A program made the translations under genes and the position numbers. Shown here one piece after another: positions 1-8,387 of a DNA stretch of 64,000 nucleotides (positions within the stretch are counted from its first letter, which is position 1; every line of letters starts with the position of its first letter). Under the pieces are notes generated by a model that searched no databases, was not told the DNA's origin, and saw nothing but the letters and a program-made list of their open reading frames with translations. The DNA lies in NCBI GenBank assembly GCA_034003585.1, contig JAVEYH010000003.1, forward strand, positions 25,887-89,886, read 5' to 3'. The stretch comes from JAPXSY01 sp034003585. GTDB lineage: Bacteria; Verrucomicrobiota; Kiritimatiellia; RFP12; UBA1067.

Positions 1-899
1 CCCACCCACGCGCAAAGCGCCCCGAGCAGCGGCACATAAAAACTCTCGCGCGGCAAGGCGTCGGGCAGACCGAGCAGCAACTCCCGCAGAATCCGCACCG
101 TATCGCCCAGCGTCAGGTGCAGGGCCGAAAGGAAGTCATACTGCTTGGCATACCCCTTGTGGATCACCGACTGGAACTGGACGTATCCCGTGAGTCCGTA
201 ATTGAACACAAAGAGCCCGGCGGAGGAGAGGAGGCCCGTCAGCCCCGCCACCCCCTCCAACCGCGTCACCCGCTGCCGCATGCCCCACCGCTTGAACGCC
301 AAGGCCGCGGCGAACAGCACCGAGAGGAGCACCCCTTCCGGACGGCACCACGGCGACAGGCCCAGCAGCACCGCGAAGGCAGCCATCCTCCCGCTCAGCA
401 GGGTGAAGAGCAATCCCGAACTCAGCGCCATGAAGAGCCCGGCATCCGACTGCGACAGCGCGCTGTAGGCGGCCTGGCCGCTCAGCGCCACCAGCGCGCA
501 GGCCGCGGCCCGGATGCGGGGGGAGCGGAGGAACCGGCCGATGATCCCGGCCCAGGCCGCGAGAAACAGCAGATAGAAGAGGGCGTTGAGCGCGAACCCC
601 GCGGTCAGCAGGGCGTCGCCCTTTGCCCCGAGTTTGTAGAGCAGCCCCAACACGAAGGGGTAGAGGTGCGAGGTGCTGCCGGTGGAGGGGCGGTCTCCCG
701 GCGTGTAGACGAAAGGATGGCCCTCCGCCACCCGTTGCGCGGACTGGCAATAGAGCAGGGTGTCCGGCTGGGGCACCGCCAGATGGACGCCGTCGGTCGC
801 CAGCGAGCCGGCCACATAATAGGCGGCGACCTGCAACAGCCCGAACACCACCATCCCCTTGACCAGATTGTTTTTGTGAATCAGGGCTTTGCTATTCAT
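1..899 (-). CDS. Partial GT-C-like membrane glycosyltransferase (C-terminus outside window)
   Basis: The frame is open from an ATG at 899 to the left edge, so about 299 codons of a longer gene are visible. The product is a multi-pass membrane protein: a short cytoplasmic start (MNSKALIHKNNL), a first hydrophobic helix, then a polar loop with PDTLLY and EGHPF, followed by repeated hydrophobic segments. An SPWCRPEG stretch resembles the RPEG motif seen in many GT-C type sugar transferases that use polyprenyl-linked donors. It starts 11 bases after the preceding gene ends, so it is probably the last visible gene of the minus-strand pilus operon that begins at 7063. Pilin or surface glycosylation would fit, but that is inference. 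The family call rests on fold-like features only; an unrelated polytopic protein is possible. Confidence 0.6.
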   Translation of the reverse strand, partial: MNSKALIHKNNLVKGMVVFGLLQVAAYYVAGSLATDGVHLAVPQPDTLLYCQSAQRVAEGHPFVYTPGDRPSTGSTSHLYPFVLGLLYKLGAKGDALLTAGFALNALFYLLFLAAWAGIIGRFLRSPRIRAAACALVALSGQAAYSALSQSDAGLFMALSSGLLFTLLSGRMAAFAVLLGLSPWCRPEGVLLSVLFAAALAFKRWGMRQRVTRLEGVAGLTGLLSSAGLFVFNYGLTGYVQFQSVIHKGYAKQYDFLSALHLTLGDTVRILRELLLGLPDALPRESFYVPLLGALCAWV

Positions 900-910
900 C
901 TGTGGTTCTG

Positions 911-2053
911 TCAGCGATACGATTCCGAAATGATTTGCGAGTCCGGCGTGTAGGATTCCGGGAGACCCGAGATCCGGCTCATGTACGCCACCAGTTGATT
1001 GACGCGCCCGACACTCTCTTCCGCCATCTTGAGCAGATCGCGCTGCGAAGAGGTCAACACGCCCGCGCGTTCCGATTGGAGCATTCCGATCACACCGGTC
1101 GAGACGGTCAGCGGCTGCACGATCTCCTGATTGAGTTCGGCGTACCGCTCGATCAGTTCGGCGCGGGTGAGCTTCAGGCCGATGCCGCGACGGCGCGCGG
1201 CCGATTCGATGCTGGCGATGGTCTGACGGTCGTCATCCACCTGATTGGCCAGCGAGGAGATGTGATGTTCCGAATCAACGGTCAGGGTCGAGAGCACGTG
1301 GCGGATCCGCTCCAGCGTGTCGATCACCGTCTGATGCCGCTTTTCGGCGGACGGGCCCTCGTCTTGTTCCAGCAGCGCCGCGGTTTCGCGCAACAGCGAG
1401 GCCAAGGAAGCGGACTGCTCTTTGCGTTTCGCCGCGCGCGTGTCCGGGGCGGTATGCGGCGTTTCCGGCGCATCGTCCATCGCGAGGGCTTCCGACAAGT
1501 CCAGCACAGCGACGCCTCCCGCGGCGGGCCGCGGCCGGTTCGCGGCCGCCTGGGGGTCCGCCGGCACCGGCGCGCCGGACAGGTCACCCGTTTTCTCCTC
1601 TTTCTCCCCCGCGACGCGCTGAAACGCGACCGTCACCACCTGCACGCTCCGCAGGCCGGCCTTGCGTACCGCGCCCTCAAACCCGTTCTCCGCTGCCAGC
1701 GCGGCGGGCGGCGTGCCCAGCAGCGTCACGCAGGTCAGGAACTCGTCCAGCACCGCAGGGGCCTGAAAAAGCAACCCGCCGATCTTGTGCAGGGTCATGC
1801 GCTCCGACAGGTTCTTGCCGGCCGCCTCCGTGATCCCGTCGGAAGAGCCGTTGACCAGGAGCTGCCGCTCGTTCAGGGCGATTTCGATCACGCCGTAGGC
1901 TCTGACCGCCTGCTCCAGTTCGGTGAACACGCTACGCGCCGCATTCTGGGTCACCTTGTGGGAAGGCCCGTACACGCTGGCCTGACTGATCAGCAACCCC
2001 AACGCCCGGATCAGCAGCACCGCATCCTTTTCCGGTATTTTCACATACGCCAT
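911..2053 (-). CDS. Protein with a degenerate histidine-kinase dimerisation (DHp) domain, no ATPase domain
   Basis: 380 residues from the ATG at 2053; a TTG at 2074 is an alternative start. The N-terminal ~145 residues form an unrecognised alpha/beta-looking domain (SQASVYGPSHKVT, LLVNGSSDG). Then comes an Ala/Pro-rich, poorly ordered stretch, a coiled-coil-like helix, and a C-terminal segment (about 304-363) that aligns by eye with the HisKA dimerisation helix. LNQEIVQPL sits where kinases have LSHELRTPL, so Gln replaces the phosphorylated His. No HATPase motifs follow and the protein ends soon after. It lies between a PilX-like gene and a GT-C-like gene in the minus-strand pilus operon. A scaffold or partner of a real kinase is a reasonable guess; catalysis is unlikely. 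Confidence 0.7.
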   Translation of the reverse strand: MAYVKIPEKDAVLLIRALGLLISQASVYGPSHKVTQNAARSVFTELEQAVRAYGVIEIALNERQLLVNGSSDGITEAAGKNLSERMTLHKIGGLLFQAPAVLDEFLTCVTLLGTPPAALAAENGFEGAVRKAGLRSVQVVTVAFQRVAGEKEEKTGDLSGAPVPADPQAAANRPRPAAGGVAVLDLSEALAMDDAPETPHTAPDTRAAKRKEQSASLASLLRETAALLEQDEGPSAEKRHQTVIDTLERIRHVLSTLTVDSEHHISSLANQVDDDRQTIASIESAARRRGIGLKLTRAELIERYAELNQEIVQPLTVSTGVIGMLQSERAGVLTSSQRDLLKMAEESVGRVNQLVAYMSRISGLPESYTPDSQIISESYR

Positions 2054-2083
2054 GCCGGTCGCCCTCTCCCGCAATCCGCCGTC

Positions 2084-3187
2084 TTAATGCCAAGCCGTAA
2101 CCACCACATTGTCCGTCTCCGTCTGCGACGGCGGCAGGTTGAATCCCTGCCCGTCCCCGGCATACAGATCCGCCGTGCCGTTACCGGTCACCCCCTGACC
2201 GACCAGGACGGCCCCGTAGATCACGGCATGGCCGTTCAGATGGAAGCTCGCGTTCGGCATGATGACCGCGCCGCGGATCACGGCATCGGCGTTGATTTTG
2301 ACCTCTCCCGTACCCAGCACGATCAGGGCCGGGTATCCGTTCTCGGCCGTCAGATCCACCCCGCTTCCCTGCAGCGAGACATCCCCCAAAAAGATGAACG
2401 TGCCGGTCCCCTGCTTGCTCCACCCGTCCGCGGATCCGGTGCAGACCGCCACGCCCCCGGGCGGCGAGGCGGGGATCTGCGACCCGCTCGCGTAAACCGC
2501 GCCGTTTTCCTCCGCAACCGCGATGAACGCGTTGATCGCCGCATTCAGCGCCGCGCCCAAAATCTCGACCGGCGACTGGTTGGAGAGCATGGTGACCGTG
2601 CCGTCCGCTTTCTTCCACTCGACTGTGCCCGCGCTGGACACCCGCACCGCATCCACGTTCGAACTCCCCGTCAGCGTCACGTTGCCGTTGGCATGGATAT
2701 CCGTCACGGTGGCCTTGAAATTGCCTTTGAGGTCCAGGACCCCGCCGACCAGCAGGTCGAAGAGCATGTCGAAATAATCGTCCGCCAACTCGTCCTCCAG
2801 CACCTTCGGCACATTCTCCACATCGGCCGAGACGCGTGCGCGGCCGATGCCGCAGACCCCCTCGGAGACCAGCCGCGCCCGCTCGCGCCCGTCCGCCGAA
2901 GCCAGCACCTCGGCCTTGACGGTATAGGTCCCGCCGCCGAAGGCCAGCGTTTCGGCAAGCCCGTTGACCTGATCGAAGTCCGTTTTCACGGCGTTATAGG
3001 CCTTGTTCAGGCCCGACTCCGCGATCAGCCGCGCCTTGAGCATCTCGCGCGTGATCTGCGTGGCGCGCATCTGCTGCGACGCCGAATAGCCCAGCATGCC
3101 CGAGACGATCATGATGATGCTGATGACCCCGAGCACGGCCACCACCGCCGAGCCGTTCCGCTGGCCTTGCTGTTGCCCTGTTCTCAT
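2084..3187 (-). CDS. PilX-like type IV pilus assembly protein (left copy)
   Basis: 367 residues, with a good ribosome site (GGAGGTG) just before the ATG at 3187. The N-terminus is a short polar leader with Gly followed by a hydrophobic helix (NGSAVVAVLGVISIIMIV), as in PilX_N proteins. Like those, it lacks the Glu at +5 of classical pilins. The ectodomain has a predicted beta-rich part with alternating small residues (DIHANGNVTLTGSS, VIRGAVIMPNASFHLNG), recalling the stacked strands of PilX/DUF-type pilus tip proteins. It follows the two prepilin genes of this operon and matches, in position and design, the larger PilX-like gene at 23967. Likely exported and incorporated into, or assisting, a pilus or pseudopilus. 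Confidence 0.72.
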   Translation of the reverse strand: MRTGQQQGQRNGSAVVAVLGVISIIMIVSGMLGYSASQQMRATQITREMLKARLIAESGLNKAYNAVKTDFDQVNGLAETLAFGGGTYTVKAEVLASADGRERARLVSEGVCGIGRARVSADVENVPKVLEDELADDYFDMLFDLLVGGVLDLKGNFKATVTDIHANGNVTLTGSSNVDAVRVSSAGTVEWKKADGTVTMLSNQSPVEILGAALNAAINAFIAVAEENGAVYASGSQIPASPPGGVAVCTGSADGWSKQGTGTFIFLGDVSLQGSGVDLTAENGYPALIVLGTGEVKINADAVIRGAVIMPNASFHLNGHAVIYGAVLVGQGVTGNGTADLYAGDGQGFNLPPSQTETDNVVVTAWH

Positions 3188-3220
3188 GCCGCACCTCCCC
3201 GCGCCGCGCGCGGTCTCCGC

Positions 3221-5416
3221 CTACTTGCCGCTGTTGCGCGGCTCGACCTCCGCGGTCATCGCGGATTTCAGCCGCTCCTGCTTGGATCCGCTCATGGCCT
3301 TGACATCCTTGAAAATCTCGATCTCCATGGTCACGCCGCGCACCAAAGGCTTGTTGTCGACCTTGACCTCGAAAATGCCGCAATCCGGGCTTTTCAGCAG
3401 CTCGGCCGTCACATCCACATATTTCTCCTCGCCGTCCCAGGTGAACCGGGCCCAACGGATTCTGGGCGTGTCGCTGCGGTAAGGTCCCGCGCTGCCCAGC
3501 CCGCCGCCGCCGGGATACTGGCTGGCCGGCTGGGCGAGAAACGTCGCGCGGAACTGCACATAACGCCCGGTGTTCCCCGAGAACCCGCCGCCGCTGGAGG
3601 CCTCCGCCACGTTCTCCCAGGACGGGGCGTCCGCGATGACGAACCCGTCGTCGGTCAGGGTGTCGCCCGAGCGCGCGAACATCGCGAGGTCCGCGCCGGC
3701 CGGCACGTCCGCCTCCCACGCGAAGGTTTTGGCCGCGCCGGCCGCGCTCTTCGTGTCGTACGGGTGCGAGACGTACTCCCCGCCGTCCGCATAATTCACT
3801 GCCGCGAACTCCAGCGTGGGCACGAAGGGTTTGAGTTCGAGTCCTGCGATTCCCTGCCAGTTGAACACACCCAGCAGATTCGTCCCGCCCGCGGGAATCA
3901 CCCAGCAGCCGGGGATGCGCACGCCGGGCTTGTCATAGCGCACCACATCGAAGCGCGTGAAGCTGTCATCCGGCGCGGTGACGGTCGTCCGGAACTGCAG
4001 CATCAGCGTGCTGCCCATGGGGATCCGAATCAGCTCCGCCGGCCGCAGTTCCAGAAAGCTCTGTTTGGCGCAAGCGGCCCAATCCGTCTTTTTCGCCCCG
4101 TTTTGCCAAAACTCCAGGGAAATCTGCGCCTCCGGGTCGAGCTTGGGCAGCAGGTTGCTGTTGTAATCGGCGGGCACATCCTGCAGCGCCACCACCGCGA
4201 ACGAGGGGTCCAGCACCTGCAGTCCGCCGTTGTACAGCGACTTGTAGAGCCGGAAGACCGGTCCGTAGCCGTCCTTCTTCAGCCCGTAGAGGACCGGCTC
4301 GCCCGATGCGGCGCTCCGGTTCGGGTCCGCCATGACGGGGATCCGGATCACGCAGTTGGTCAACGGCCTGAAATAATCGTTGCGGTAGTGGCCGGTCTGC
4401 TCCGCACAGGTCCAGTTCTTCTCCGTGCCGAACTGGCCGTCGATGCGGGCCGCATAGGTTCCCTCCGCGAATCCCGAGGGAGGGCTGACGGCATCGAACC
4501 GCACCACGGTGTTCGAGAAGGCGACATTCCGGCCCTCGCCGATGAACTCGTACTCCTCGATGGCGTCGTTGCGCACCTTGACATGAAGCGTGTCGCCGAT
4601 CCCCGCGGCGGTCGCGGCAAGCCCGTAGGCCGCGCCGGCCTTGTTCTGTCCCACGTGATAGGGCGCGGCCGCGGCGCCGGAAGTCGTGCGCCACTCGGCC
4701 TCCTGCGGCCAGCCGCTCACACTGGCCAGGATCCGGTCGAGGCGCAGGGCCCGGGAGGTCGCGGCGTTGTTCTTGCCCTTGACGGTAAAGCTCACCGTGT
4801 GCTCACCGGGGCCGAGCGGGAGGCTGCCGAAGGTGACGCGCTCGCGCGTGTTTGCGGCCGGCGCATAGCCGTCGAACTGCGCCGACGCGTGCCAGAGCTT
4901 GCCGGTGAAGAGGTTCTCGAACATCACGATGGTCGAGGCGTTCTCGCCCGCGAGGCAGGCGGACGCGCCGTTGCCCGCGGCCACCACCGCGGCGATCTGG
5001 CCGTAGCGGTCCGCATACAGCGCATTCGGGTTGCGGTTGGCGAAGACCGTGCGCCGCATCTGATGGGGCGAGTGGTTCCAGACGTGGTAGACCACGCTTT
5101 CGCGCCAGAGGATGTTGGTGCCGCCCTCGCTCATCTCCACCGGTCCGTTGGTGCCGGAGCCGGCCAGGGCGAACCCCACCGCCTGATAGGGCTCCTGGTT
5201 CTCCGGGTAGAAGATCACCGTCTCGCGGGCGGTGTTGCGCAACTCATGGCGGAACCGTTCGATCACCTTGCGCGCGTCCATGTCCAGCGACGCCTGGGTG
5301 CTGACCCGGTTGGACTTGTACATGAACAGCAGCCAGGACGACAGGGTCATGCCCATGACCAGGCTGAACACCGCGACCGCGAAGATCGTCTCCAGTAATG
5401 TGAATCCTTTGCGCAT
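3221..5416 (-). CDS. Giant type IV prepilin-like protein (731 aa)
   Basis: The ATG at 5416 gives MRKG followed by FTLLETIFAV, a textbook prepilin peptidase site with Glu at +5 and a ~20-residue hydrophobic alpha1 helix. The open frame continues upstream to 5482, but only the 5416 start puts the methylation motif at the N-terminus. After the helix lies a very long ectodomain, predicted beta-rich, with glycine-rich stretches and repeated modules around 300-600 (VRFDAVSPPSG, FDVVRYDKPGV). Ordinary minor pilins have 130-300 residues, so this is two to five times the usual size. It sits 14 bases after another prepilin gene. A minor pilin carrying an adhesive or sensory head is the likeliest reading. 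Confidence 0.75.
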   Translation of the reverse strand: MRKGFTLLETIFAVAVFSLVMGMTLSSWLLFMYKSNRVSTQASLDMDARKVIERFRHELRNTARETVIFYPENQEPYQAVGFALAGSGTNGPVEMSEGGTNILWRESVVYHVWNHSPHQMRRTVFANRNPNALYADRYGQIAAVVAAGNGASACLAGENASTIVMFENLFTGKLWHASAQFDGYAPAANTRERVTFGSLPLGPGEHTVSFTVKGKNNAATSRALRLDRILASVSGWPQEAEWRTTSGAAAAPYHVGQNKAGAAYGLAATAAGIGDTLHVKVRNDAIEEYEFIGEGRNVAFSNTVVRFDAVSPPSGFAEGTYAARIDGQFGTEKNWTCAEQTGHYRNDYFRPLTNCVIRIPVMADPNRSAASGEPVLYGLKKDGYGPVFRLYKSLYNGGLQVLDPSFAVVALQDVPADYNSNLLPKLDPEAQISLEFWQNGAKKTDWAACAKQSFLELRPAELIRIPMGSTLMLQFRTTVTAPDDSFTRFDVVRYDKPGVRIPGCWVIPAGGTNLLGVFNWQGIAGLELKPFVPTLEFAAVNYADGGEYVSHPYDTKSAAGAAKTFAWEADVPAGADLAMFARSGDTLTDDGFVIADAPSWENVAEASSGGGFSGNTGRYVQFRATFLAQPASQYPGGGGLGSAGPYRSDTPRIRWARFTWDGEEKYVDVTAELLKSPDCGIFEVKVDNKPLVRGVTMEIEIFKDVKAMSGSKQERLKSAMTAEVEPRNSGK

Positions 5417-5430
5417 CGCGCACCTCGCAT

Positions 5431-5907
5431 CTAAGGCGTCCGTTTCAGCTCCTCGGTGAACAGGTAGTCCATCCGCTCGCAATCCCGGTCATCGAACCGG
5501 CAGATGAACTTCCCGGTTTTGATCGGATGGAACACTTTGCGCCAACCCCAGCGGGAGCAGGTGCAGATATGGGTTGTGACCGTCATATGCGTCAGGTTGG
5601 TGGTCGGTGAATTCACGGTCACCTCTGTCTTCCGGAGGAAACGGCCGGCGGGATCCGCCGCGTTGCCGAAATCATCCACCCGCGTGCCGAGCTCGCGGTA
5701 CAGGTGCAGATCCGCGTACGGCACCCCGCGCGCCCGTTCGATCCGGCCTTGGGAGAGCGATGCGGCCACATAATGGTCCCGCGCCATCTGGAAACGCGAG
5801 ATCATCTGGTCGACCAAAGGGAACGCCGCCGTCAGGATGATGACCAGCAGACCCATCGCCACCATCAGTTCGACCACCGTCATGCCGCGCTGCCCTGTTC
5901 TGCTCAT
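5431..5907 (-). CDS. Type IV prepilin-like protein
   Basis: 158 residues from the ATG at 5907, chosen because it places the prepilin motif (RTGQRG then MTVVELMVAM) at the N-terminus; the open frame runs further upstream without merit. Gly -1 and Glu +5 are both present and the following helix is hydrophobic. The short ectodomain contains a Cys-rich C-terminal part (HICTCSRWGW, CRFDDRDC). The gene lies 10 bases downstream of the PAS-PAS-DHp gene and 14 bases upstream of the giant prepilin gene, so the three should be co-transcribed. Probably a minor pilin or pseudopilin of the PilV/PilE or GspI type; the exact class cannot be assigned by eye. Confidence 0.78.
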   Translation of the reverse strand: MSRTGQRGMTVVELMVAMGLLVIILTAAFPLVDQMISRFQMARDHYVAASLSQGRIERARGVPYADLHLYRELGTRVDDFGNAADPAGRFLRKTEVTVNSPTTNLTHMTVTTHICTCSRWGWRKVFHPIKTGKFICRFDDRDCERMDYLFTEELKRTP

Positions 5908-5917
5908 AACACCCCCG

Positions 5918-7063
5918 TCAGACCCGCCGCGACGGCATCCGCTCCTCTTCGATCCGGAGCATGCCTTTCGTATCCCCCTGCCCGGGCAGATACGGTTCCG
6001 CCGCGTACAGCCGTTTGGCATTCATCTTCTGCAACAGGTCCCGCAACTGGATCACGGCGTCATAGCACAGGTTGATCATGTCCTGCCGCGACTTCTCGTC
6101 TTTGACGCCGCCCATCTTGAGAATTTCGATGCTGGTCAGCAGCACCGTGGCGGGCTGGCCCAGCGAATGGCACACTCCGGCCAGACTCTCCATCATCACG
6201 CGGTTGCGCTCCACCTGACTCTCGGCGATCTCGGCGCGCCGGCGCTCCGCCGTGTCGCGCAGCGAGATCACCATGCCGCGCAGCTCATCGTCGTCGTTGA
6301 TATCCGGCACCGCCGCGATCTGAAGCCAGCGCGCCTGCTCGTTGACCAGCAGCCGCTGTTCGCCGATCCAGCTCTTGCGCTGCCGGACGTTGGCGAGCAT
6401 CGGCACAATCACGGCCTTGTGGTCGAACCAGGCCGACAAATGGCCGCCGAACACCTCGGTCTCCTCCCCGCCCGCCAGCAGATGCACCATCATGCGGTTG
6501 GCGTAAACGACCTTGCCCTCCATGTCCGCGATGCCGATGCCCGAGTCGGTGTTGTCCATCGCGTGGTAGACCGAGAGCAGCCGCTGCTCGGCCTGCCACC
6601 GCGACTGGATGTCGCGGATGAGATAACAGACCGGTTCGGGAACGCGCAACCCGTTGCCCATGGCCACGATCTCCACGGCGGAGAGGCTGCCGTCCCTGCG
6701 CACCGCGAACGCCTGAATGCGCATGTACCGGCTTTCCGAGATCACCGCCAGGATCTCCTCCAGCAGCGAAGAGGTCACACCGGCCACCAGCGTGCCCAGC
6801 GGCACGCCGGACAGGCCCCGCTCCCGTTCGCCGTACTGGAAGAACGAGGTCGCGCGGGCGTTCGCCTCCAAAACGATCCCGTGCCGGTCAGCCAGCAGGA
6901 TCGCATCGTACGCGCTCTCGAACAGAAACCGGTAATCCAACTTGCCGAAATAATCCGCCTGGACCTCTACCCCGGAACGGTCGGCCACGGTGGAACGCCC
7001 GTAACCCAATGAGCGGATATCGATTTTGATGGTCTGTGATTTGTCGTTCGTACTCATCGTCAT
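5918..7063 (-). CDS. PAS-PAS-DHp sensor protein lacking the kinase ATPase domain
   Basis: 381 residues from the ATG at 7063 (AGGGG six bases upstream); 7057 is a second possible start. A short N-terminal motif, SQTIKIDIRSLGYG, precedes two PAS domains (about 44-154 and 161-271), each with the usual D-x-x-G-x-I and N-x-x-A features (LLADRHGIVLEANARA, IADMEGKVVYANRMM). A DHp-like helix follows (283-334), with the phospho-acceptor His retained in AGVCHSLGQPATVLL. The protein then ends after ~45 residues, with no N, G1, F or G2 box. It could be phosphorylated by another kinase or act as a signal-binding scaffold. It heads the minus-strand pilus operon and has a sigma-54-type promoter upstream. 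Confidence 0.8.
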   Translation of the reverse strand: MTMSTNDKSQTIKIDIRSLGYGRSTVADRSGVEVQADYFGKLDYRFLFESAYDAILLADRHGIVLEANARATSFFQYGERERGLSGVPLGTLVAGVTSSLLEEILAVISESRYMRIQAFAVRRDGSLSAVEIVAMGNGLRVPEPVCYLIRDIQSRWQAEQRLLSVYHAMDNTDSGIGIADMEGKVVYANRMMVHLLAGGEETEVFGGHLSAWFDHKAVIVPMLANVRQRKSWIGEQRLLVNEQARWLQIAAVPDINDDDELRGMVISLRDTAERRRAEIAESQVERNRVMMESLAGVCHSLGQPATVLLTSIEILKMGGVKDEKSRQDMINLCYDAVIQLRDLLQKMNAKRLYAAEPYLPGQGDTKGMLRIEEERMPSRRV

Positions 7064-7136
7064 TGGCGCCCCTGCGTTACAATCCGTCGTAAACCGCATG
7101 TGAGAATCCCGATGCGATCTCAAGCCATGTAGTATT

Positions 7137-7152
7137 AGCAAAAATCATGCCG
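7137..7152 (-). promoter_or_regulatory. Sigma-54-like -24/-12 promoter for the left pilus operon
   Basis: Read on the minus strand the site is CGGCATGATTTTTGCT. The GG and GC are exactly 12 bases apart and the -12 part (TTGCT) is a perfect match to the consensus TGGCAC-N5-TTGCW; the -24 part has two mismatches. Predicted start of transcription is near 7126, giving a leader of about 63 bases to the ATG at 7063. Confidence 0.6.
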
Positions 7153-7202
7153 GAACCATTGCCCCCCTTCTGGCACGCGGCAACCGCCTTTTTTCTCCCT
7201 TC

Positions 7203-7219
7203 TGCAAAGCCGCTTTGCA
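7203..7219. repeat. Perfect 8-bp inverted repeat, candidate activator site
   Basis: TGCAAAGC, one base, then GCTTTGCA. Its centre lies about 85 bases upstream of the predicted minus-strand start and about 158 bases upstream of the plus-strand start. That is the usual distance range for sigma-54 enhancer-binding proteins, so one dimer site could serve both promoters. Function is inferred from symmetry and position only; a simple hairpin is the alternative. Confidence 0.45.
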
Positions 7220-7342
7220 AAAACGAGAATCCGGGGCGGAGCCGCGACCGGGCCCGCGCCTGACGCCGAACCCTCCGGAAGGCCGCGCGCGAACATGCCG
7301 CTTCCGTCCGGGAGCGGCGACCCGCGCTTTTTATCGTGAAAC

Positions 7343-7358
7343 TGGCACTGTTTCTGCT
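7343..7358 (+). promoter_or_regulatory. Sigma-54-like -24/-12 promoter for pilMNOPQ
   Basis: TGGCACTGTTTCTGCT matches the consensus at all six -24 bases and at TGCT of the -12 element, with GG and GC 12 apart. The predicted start is near 7369, only two bases before the pilM ATG at 7371. No Shine-Dalgarno sequence is visible there, so the transcript may be leaderless. Confidence 0.65.
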
Positions 7359-7370
7359 TACTTTACCCAT

Positions 7371-8387
7371 ATGACCAAGGGGTTACCCATATCCGCGCTT
7401 GCGCGGCAATCCAAGCCGCTCACCGACATTGTGGGGATCGAGGTGGGTTCCGGTAATCAGGACGGCGTTCCCGCGGTGCGCCTGCGCAAGCGTAACAACC
7501 GGTTCGAGCTGCTGGCCGCCGGGTTCCTGCCCTTGCCGGGAACCCTGCCCCTGGATCAGGATGCCGCGCAGAAGTCCGCGCCGGTCTGGCTGTTGCCGCG
7601 GCCGTTTCAGGCCCCGCACGCCGCGCTGGCCATCTCCTCCCCGCTCGGATTCCTGCGGCATGCCGCGGGAGCGGGGGAGGAGACGCCGGACAAGCAGGCG
7701 GTCCCTTTCCGGACCGCCTCCCGCGCCTCAGCTCCGGAATCCCCGGCGCTGCTGACCGGCCTGCCCGAGTTTCAGGCCGCCTGGGCCGCCCGGCTCCTGC
7801 CCGAAGGCCGCCGCCCCACCGCCCGCTCGATCCAGTTCTCCCCGGCCGCCGCCCTCAACGCGCTGACCGCCTCACCGGGTTTCAGCGCGGTCTCCGGCAC
7901 GGCCACCGCGCTCTTTGTCTTCGCCGAATTCACCTCCATCGCCGCCTTCCAGGAGGGGCATCTGATGCTGTACCGCGAACACGCCGCGGGCTATCTGCAC
8001 CTCCGCAAGGTTGTCAGCCAGCAGATGGGCATTGATATGGCCCTGGCGGACTCCCTGCTTGACGACACGCTGGTCGACCCCACGCCGATCATCGAGCCGG
8101 TGCTCCGTCCGCTGTTCAGGCAGGTCGAGATCTCCTCGGACTTCCTGCTCCGCAGGCGAAACTGCAAGGCGGACCACTTTTTCCTGTGCGGCGTGCCTGC
8201 CGGGAACCGTTACTGGTCTTCGGTGTTCGCGCAGATGATGAGCCATACGCTCACGCCGCTGCCGCCGTTGGACGGTGCCGAACCCCCGCCCCCGGGCCAC
8301 TCTGGCGCGGACCCCCTCACGCCGGCCCAGAAACAGTTGCTGATGACCGCGTATGGCGCGGCGCGCGCCGCTTTGGAGGACGCATGA
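7371..8387 (+). CDS. pilM: Type IV pilus assembly protein PilM
   Basis: 338 residues from the ATG at 7371. PilM is the cytoplasmic actin-fold protein that links the pilus motor to PilN at the inner membrane. The start TDIVGIEVGSG resembles the first phosphate-binding strand of the fold, although the rest is strongly diverged. Identity rests mainly on order: it is followed directly by genes that look like pilN, pilO, pilP and pilQ. The stop overlaps the pilN start as ATGA. The middle part (about 90-150) is Pro/Ala-rich and looks poorly ordered. The open frame extends upstream to 7215, but that part is low-complexity and lies over the promoter. A GspL-like protein is the alternative reading. 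Confidence 0.78.
   Translation: MTKGLPISALARQSKPLTDIVGIEVGSGNQDGVPAVRLRKRNNRFELLAAGFLPLPGTLPLDQDAAQKSAPVWLLPRPFQAPHAALAISSPLGFLRHAAGAGEETPDKQAVPFRTASRASAPESPALLTGLPEFQAAWAARLLPEGRRPTARSIQFSPAAALNALTASPGFSAVSGTATALFVFAEFTSIAAFQEGHLMLYREHAAGYLHLRKVVSQQMGIDMALADSLLDDTLVDPTPIIEPVLRPLFRQVEISSDFLLRRRNCKADHFFLCGVPAGNRYWSSVFAQMMSHTLTPLPPLDGAEPPPPGHSGADPLTPAQKQLLMTAYGAARAALEDA

Larger units (their letters stand above)
7064..7370. other. Divergent intergenic region between the two pilus operons
   Basis: These 307 bases separate the PAS-PAS-DHp gene (minus) from pilM (plus). They hold two outward-facing sigma-54-like elements (7137-7152 minus, 7343-7358 plus) and one perfect inverted repeat between them (7203-7219). 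The small frames that cross this region have no recognisable product. Confidence 0.7.

Noticed and set aside
902..5398. 1498-codon open frame on the plus strand
   Set aside because: It lies opposite the prepilin, PilX-like and DHp-like genes, is extremely rich in Arg, His and Gly, and shows no domain. High GC content makes such antisense frames common.
7077..7370. 97-codon minus-strand frame in the pilus promoter gap
   Set aside because: Basic low-complexity product, no ribosome site, and it overlaps both sigma-54-like elements.
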